From Pyrrhosoma nymphula (taxonomy: Eukaryota; Arthropoda; Insecta; Odonata; Coenagrionidae), in NCBI GenBank assembly GCA_963573305.1, contig OY754338.1, positions 20,892,192 to 20,956,191 of the forward strand: 64,000 bases of DNA. Direction: 5' to 3'. The position numbers and the translations under genes were made by a program. The notes under the pieces were generated by a model, which had not been told where the DNA came from, made no database searches, and saw only the letters and a list, made by a program, of their open reading frames with translations. Each line of letters begins with the position of its first letter. Positions within the stretch are counted from its first letter, which is position 1. Shown here one piece after another: positions 60,960 through 64,000 of this stretch.

Positions 60960-61247
60960 TCCTCCATACCTCTACCGGGGTGGGTGGCGGGGTGACACTC
61001 CCTCCAGACCTATACCGGGAGGCCAGATGGAGATATAGCCAGACGGGGAAGGTAGGAAGGAGGACTCCCTTCATACCTGTACCAGGAAGGTTGGGGGTGG
61101 CCCCTCCTTCATACCTCTACCGTGGTGCTCTTGTCCCCTGTCTGCAAGTGGCAGGCAGGTTACACGTGGGATGGCACAATGGACCAAGGCGTCTGAGTGC
61201 GAGGAGAGCTCCAGAAGGCTCTCGCCAACCCATGCAATCTTCCAATC
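60868..61247 (+). mobile_element. Complete composite SINE with 5S-rRNA-like head and tRNA-like tail (380 bp)
   Basis: The insertion is delimited by a perfect 13-bp target-site duplication, the product of LINE-mediated retroposition. Its first 92 bases follow insect 5S rRNA: GGGCCTAGCCACGTTG, ACACATCGGTTCCCGTC, then AGATCACCGAAGTTAAGCAA (the polymerase III internal control region) and TTAGATGGGTGGCC. The middle (60953-61135) has four degenerate repeats around CCTCC/TTCATACCTCTACCGG. The last part contains GATGGCACAATGGACCAAGG followed by CGTCTGAG, resembling the D-arm/A-box of a leucine- or serine-type tRNA; a B box is not clear. There is no poly(A). It encodes no protein; the 119-codon frame across it is spurious. 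It could be called a SINE3-type element, but the extra tRNA-like tail sets it apart. Confidence 0.85.
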
Positions 61248-61260
61248 TTACTTTATCATG
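61248..61260 (+). repeat. Target-site duplication, right copy
   Basis: TTACTTTATCATG, identical to 60855-60867. Confidence 0.9.
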
Positions 61261-61319
61261 CATACGAGCATTAAAAACTTCTACCAAGTTAAGAATGCCA
61301 CAGTCAAGTTAAGGCTTGG

Positions 61320-61431
61320 TAAATAATTGCATTAAAGTGGTCACGGAAATCTGGTTCCGTTTTACGTCGTTTCGATGTACGTCGCACTTCTTCAGCACGT
61401 ATCCCCGAGCGTTAATCGAGGACTTACTGTA
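61320..61431 (-). mobile_element. Tigger/pogo-type terminal inverted repeat (right end)
   Basis: Read inward from 61431 on the minus strand the sequence is TA-CAGTAAGTCCTCGATTAACG, then GCTCGGGGATACGTGCTGAA, AAGTGCGACGTACATCGAAA and ACGACGTAAAACGGAACC. CAGTAAGTCCTCG with a flanking TA is the hallmark of Tigger ends, and the GTCG.TTCGA.GTACGTCG stretch is typical subterminal sequence. No matching left end was found in the window. It may close the element whose transposase remnant ends at 59435, which would make the SINE a nested insertion, or it may be a solo end. Confidence 0.75.
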
Positions 61432-64000
61432 CAAATAGAGAGAACATTTTTTACCCTGTTTTCAATAAACTGCACAACTTCACTGTCACAAAGATGACAA
61501 AAGCAGTAAAATATTCAAATTCAAAAAAAAATTCAAGGAATGCAGTATGTTACGGTTCCATTCACTGCCGCCTACTGTATAATACCCATTAATATTACCA
61601 TTATTGAAGCGTAAGTGACTCCAATCACAAATACATTCTGTGCACCAAACGTGAGCTGATATCATGGAGGTCCCCTCTAGTTCAGAGCGTTTGTATTTTG
61701 TATAGTTTTTCTATTCTCACAAAAAACACCTCTATCTAATAGACAACAGCACACAGAAAAAGATATGAACTCTTAAATAGACATTAGAGCAATAGAAAAT
61801 AAAATATTAACTTATGATGTGGCATCTTCATTCAAAGCGAAAAAAGGTACGTTATAATTCATAATAAAGAAAATATTTATGCTCGGAAAAATTATTTTAC
61901 AGGTAAATTGAATAACAGGCGAATAACTTTAAATCAAATTCATACTCGTTTTTCTTTCAGTGTAGGTAAATGTGACGACGAGCAAGCATTAATAGAAAAT
62001 ATATTTGGGTAAATCACAGATTATTTGGTTTCAATTGTAAACCTTGTGTCATTCCACCCACTTTACCCCCTCTGCAAATAAGCGCGAATACCATTGCGCA
62101 TGCTTGAAGCAAGGAGATGTTTATGACGGGAAAAAGATGGCAAGTGGAGACGTAAAGGAAAATTGAAGCAGAAAATTGGATGGCTCCGAATATCACGTGT
62201 ATTGTCACAGCGGTAATACGAGAAATATTCCACCCGTGAAATGATAGAGAAACGGTGGAAGTGAAATGAGGGATGCAGGTACGTATTCCGCGCGCACCCA
62301 AGGGTTTGAGTATTCCTTTTGTTACGAGTCGTAAAAAAATTCGTTTGTGAAAGGGGTTGGTTAGAGAGACGGCGACGGTGTGGAAAAAGACGAGGCACGC
62401 CTTCGTCCGTGGTAACCGGATAATGAAACTGCGGATATGATTAAACGAAAAATATTCCTTGCCTGATTAATCCTCTTGGAGAAGGGGAAAAAAAGAGAAC
62501 GGCAAAGAAACTGTGCACCTTGTTCTTGCTACTTCGTTTCGAAGAAGACGATACCTCATTCGGTGCGAAAGACAGTAAGGACTCGTGCTCGTTAAAAAAA
62601 ATGAAAATTAACAACTGCTCTTACATGATGAATTCCACGTTTTACGCTTCCTTCTTTCTTAATGCGCTGTGAGCCGGTTTCATCATCCAATGGATTTGAG
62701 CTCCAACCCAAGAAATACGAAGAAACGTGTGAAAATGAATCTCCAACATTTTTGCGTGATTCATCCACATGCGAAATCCTATATTCAATTAAATCAAAGT
62801 TTTCCCCCAGTTCATACAGCAATGGCTTTCACTCTGAACTCCATGAGTTTTTGATCTACTATTTCTTCAGAAAATTTAATTATAATTTTAGAGCCTATTA
62901 TAAAGCAGGAATTGTGCTTTATTGTCGAGAACTCCTGTACTTCACATTCCTCTATAAATATAAACGGAGTTTACGTATCTCGACCGAGAAAGAGTAGGAA
63001 ACGATGAATTCAGGCAATTTTATATACCTGACGCGATTTCGTTACGAATTTCCTTTATTTACTCCCTGTAAAAGACCACGGCTGAAGTTGCTGGAATTCA
63101 ACGATCCAAATAAGAAATTAGCACTGCATCTACTTTATTATTAGCGACATGCCTATAAGTAGATTTCTTATTAAGTAAGTAATATTAATTTCTCTACACT
63201 TTCACAAAACTTTATTTCTAAAACTAGAATGTGCGTCAGTTAGAGTCACATCTTTTGCTGTTATTAATTCAAAATATTTCACTGATGTGTACGTACTAAG
63301 CCTCAAATATAAAATGCTATAAAAATGTACTTTCCGACTGGCATATTGAGTGGAGAATAGAGCAAAGGCAGTGTCTATATAGTACGTTTCATTCTATGTC
63401 GCATGCCCTAAATCCATGCTAATCACATTATAATGAATTTTCGCTATCCCCGAAGCCTTTACATTTTTTACAGAACAGTAAAAATGTCAATTATACTAAG
63501 TATTAATATTTTATTTTCCAATACTTTTAACTTTTACCATTCGAACGATGACTCAAATACAAGATGCATTCCGCTGTGATTGAGGTAAATTTTCTTCATT
63601 CCTAACATGGCCATCTTCAAAAGCGGGTTTTAATGATTAAGTAACAATTTTCATTCGGGTTTTAACATTTCGCCATCAAGAACACCAGCAGTGGTTAGTT
63701 ATCTGTAGTAATTCATTCTCTGCCACACAGGGAAAATATATTACTTGTGGGCTATGCACACTTTACTGATAGAATCTCAGCAGCGCTTTACCGAGGCCGT
63801 AAGGCGATGAAAAACCATTGTTACTTTTTCTGGGTCCCATTCCATGTTGGTATTAGGGATGTGATGAAACTGATATTTTTCATCATGGCACCGATTTTAA
63901 AAACTTCGAACAAGTCACAGCGCCAACAAATTAACATTTTGTCACGGGTGTGATTTTAGAAAAAAAGAAATGAATGTAGCCGGCAAACCGCTTCACCCAC
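61432..64000. other. AT-rich DNA, nothing recognised
   Basis: No gene recognised to the end of the window. Frames at 62014-62398 (minus) and 62662-62997 (plus) overlap others in different phases and carry no known motif. Confidence 0.45.

Noticed and set aside
60953..61312. 119-codon frame across the SINE
   Set aside because: It crosses the SINE body and its target-site duplication; no protein is expected from this element.
1..64000. CRISPR arrays, operons or bacterial mobile elements
   Set aside because: No regularly spaced repeats with unique spacers, no ribosome-binding-site-led gene clusters; the repeats and NUMT show a eukaryotic nuclear genome.

Overview
This window looks like nuclear DNA from an arthropod, most likely an insect. 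It is AT-rich and gene-poor. The supporting evidence is the mix of repeats: decayed CR1/jockey-like and RTE-like retrotransposons, a Tigger/pogo DNA transposon, tRNA- and 5S-derived SINEs, and a nuclear copy of mitochondrial cox1 in which TGA sits at a conserved tryptophan position. The 5S-like segment resembles insect 5S rRNA. I cannot name the species. No complete, intact protein-coding host gene is visible. Most open frames in the window are chance frames, many of them in purine/pyrimidine-biased tracts.

Layout. 1-6.7 kb: AT-rich DNA with no recognisable gene, plus a GC-richer patch near 5.8-6.3 kb. 6.75-8.45 kb: a decayed non-LTR retrotransposon. 9.4-13.2 kb: a diverged dispersed repeat pair, a 29-bp tandem repeat, and a perfect 267-bp tandem duplication. 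14.8-15.6 kb: the 3' end of an RTE-like element. 16.2-17.1 kb: a CpG-rich patch with CRE-like and YY1/Pho-like motifs, followed by CT/GA tracts. 21.15-21.5 and 37.8-38.2 kb: two copies of one dispersed repeat, whose 3' tail is shared with the LINE at 42.5-44.2 kb. 22.9-23.4 kb: the cox1 NUMT. 24.7 kb and 27.3 kb: short retrotransposon fragments. 26.4-27.0 kb: a TTAA-flanked MITE candidate and a tRNA-derived SINE remnant.

29.8-30.0 kb holds the best candidate for a host coding exon, an 87-codon C-terminal-type frame of unknown family. 34.2-34.5 kb: a long imperfect hairpin (foldback). 36.2-37.1 kb: stacked retroposon 3' ends with an (ATAC)n tail and a tRNA-like head on the minus strand. 38.5-39.0 kb: a CpG-rich candidate promoter/first exon. 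42.5-44.2 kb: the best preserved coding sequence in the window, a 5'-truncated CR1/L2-like reverse transcriptase with one frameshift and one stop. 48.3-51.5 kb: G-rich and GA-rich islands with a palindrome. 54.7 kb (-) and 58.2 kb (+): two copies of a retroelement end with a hammerhead-ribozyme-like core. 58.9-61.4 kb: a Tigger transposase remnant, a 187-bp tandem duplication, a 5S/tRNA composite SINE bounded by a perfect 13-bp target-site duplication, and a Tigger terminal inverted repeat.

The parts do not form an operon or pathway. The window is best read as layered transposon debris with one or two possible host exons or promoters. The most novel-looking objects are the intact 5S-headed composite SINE and the hammerhead-like element ends.
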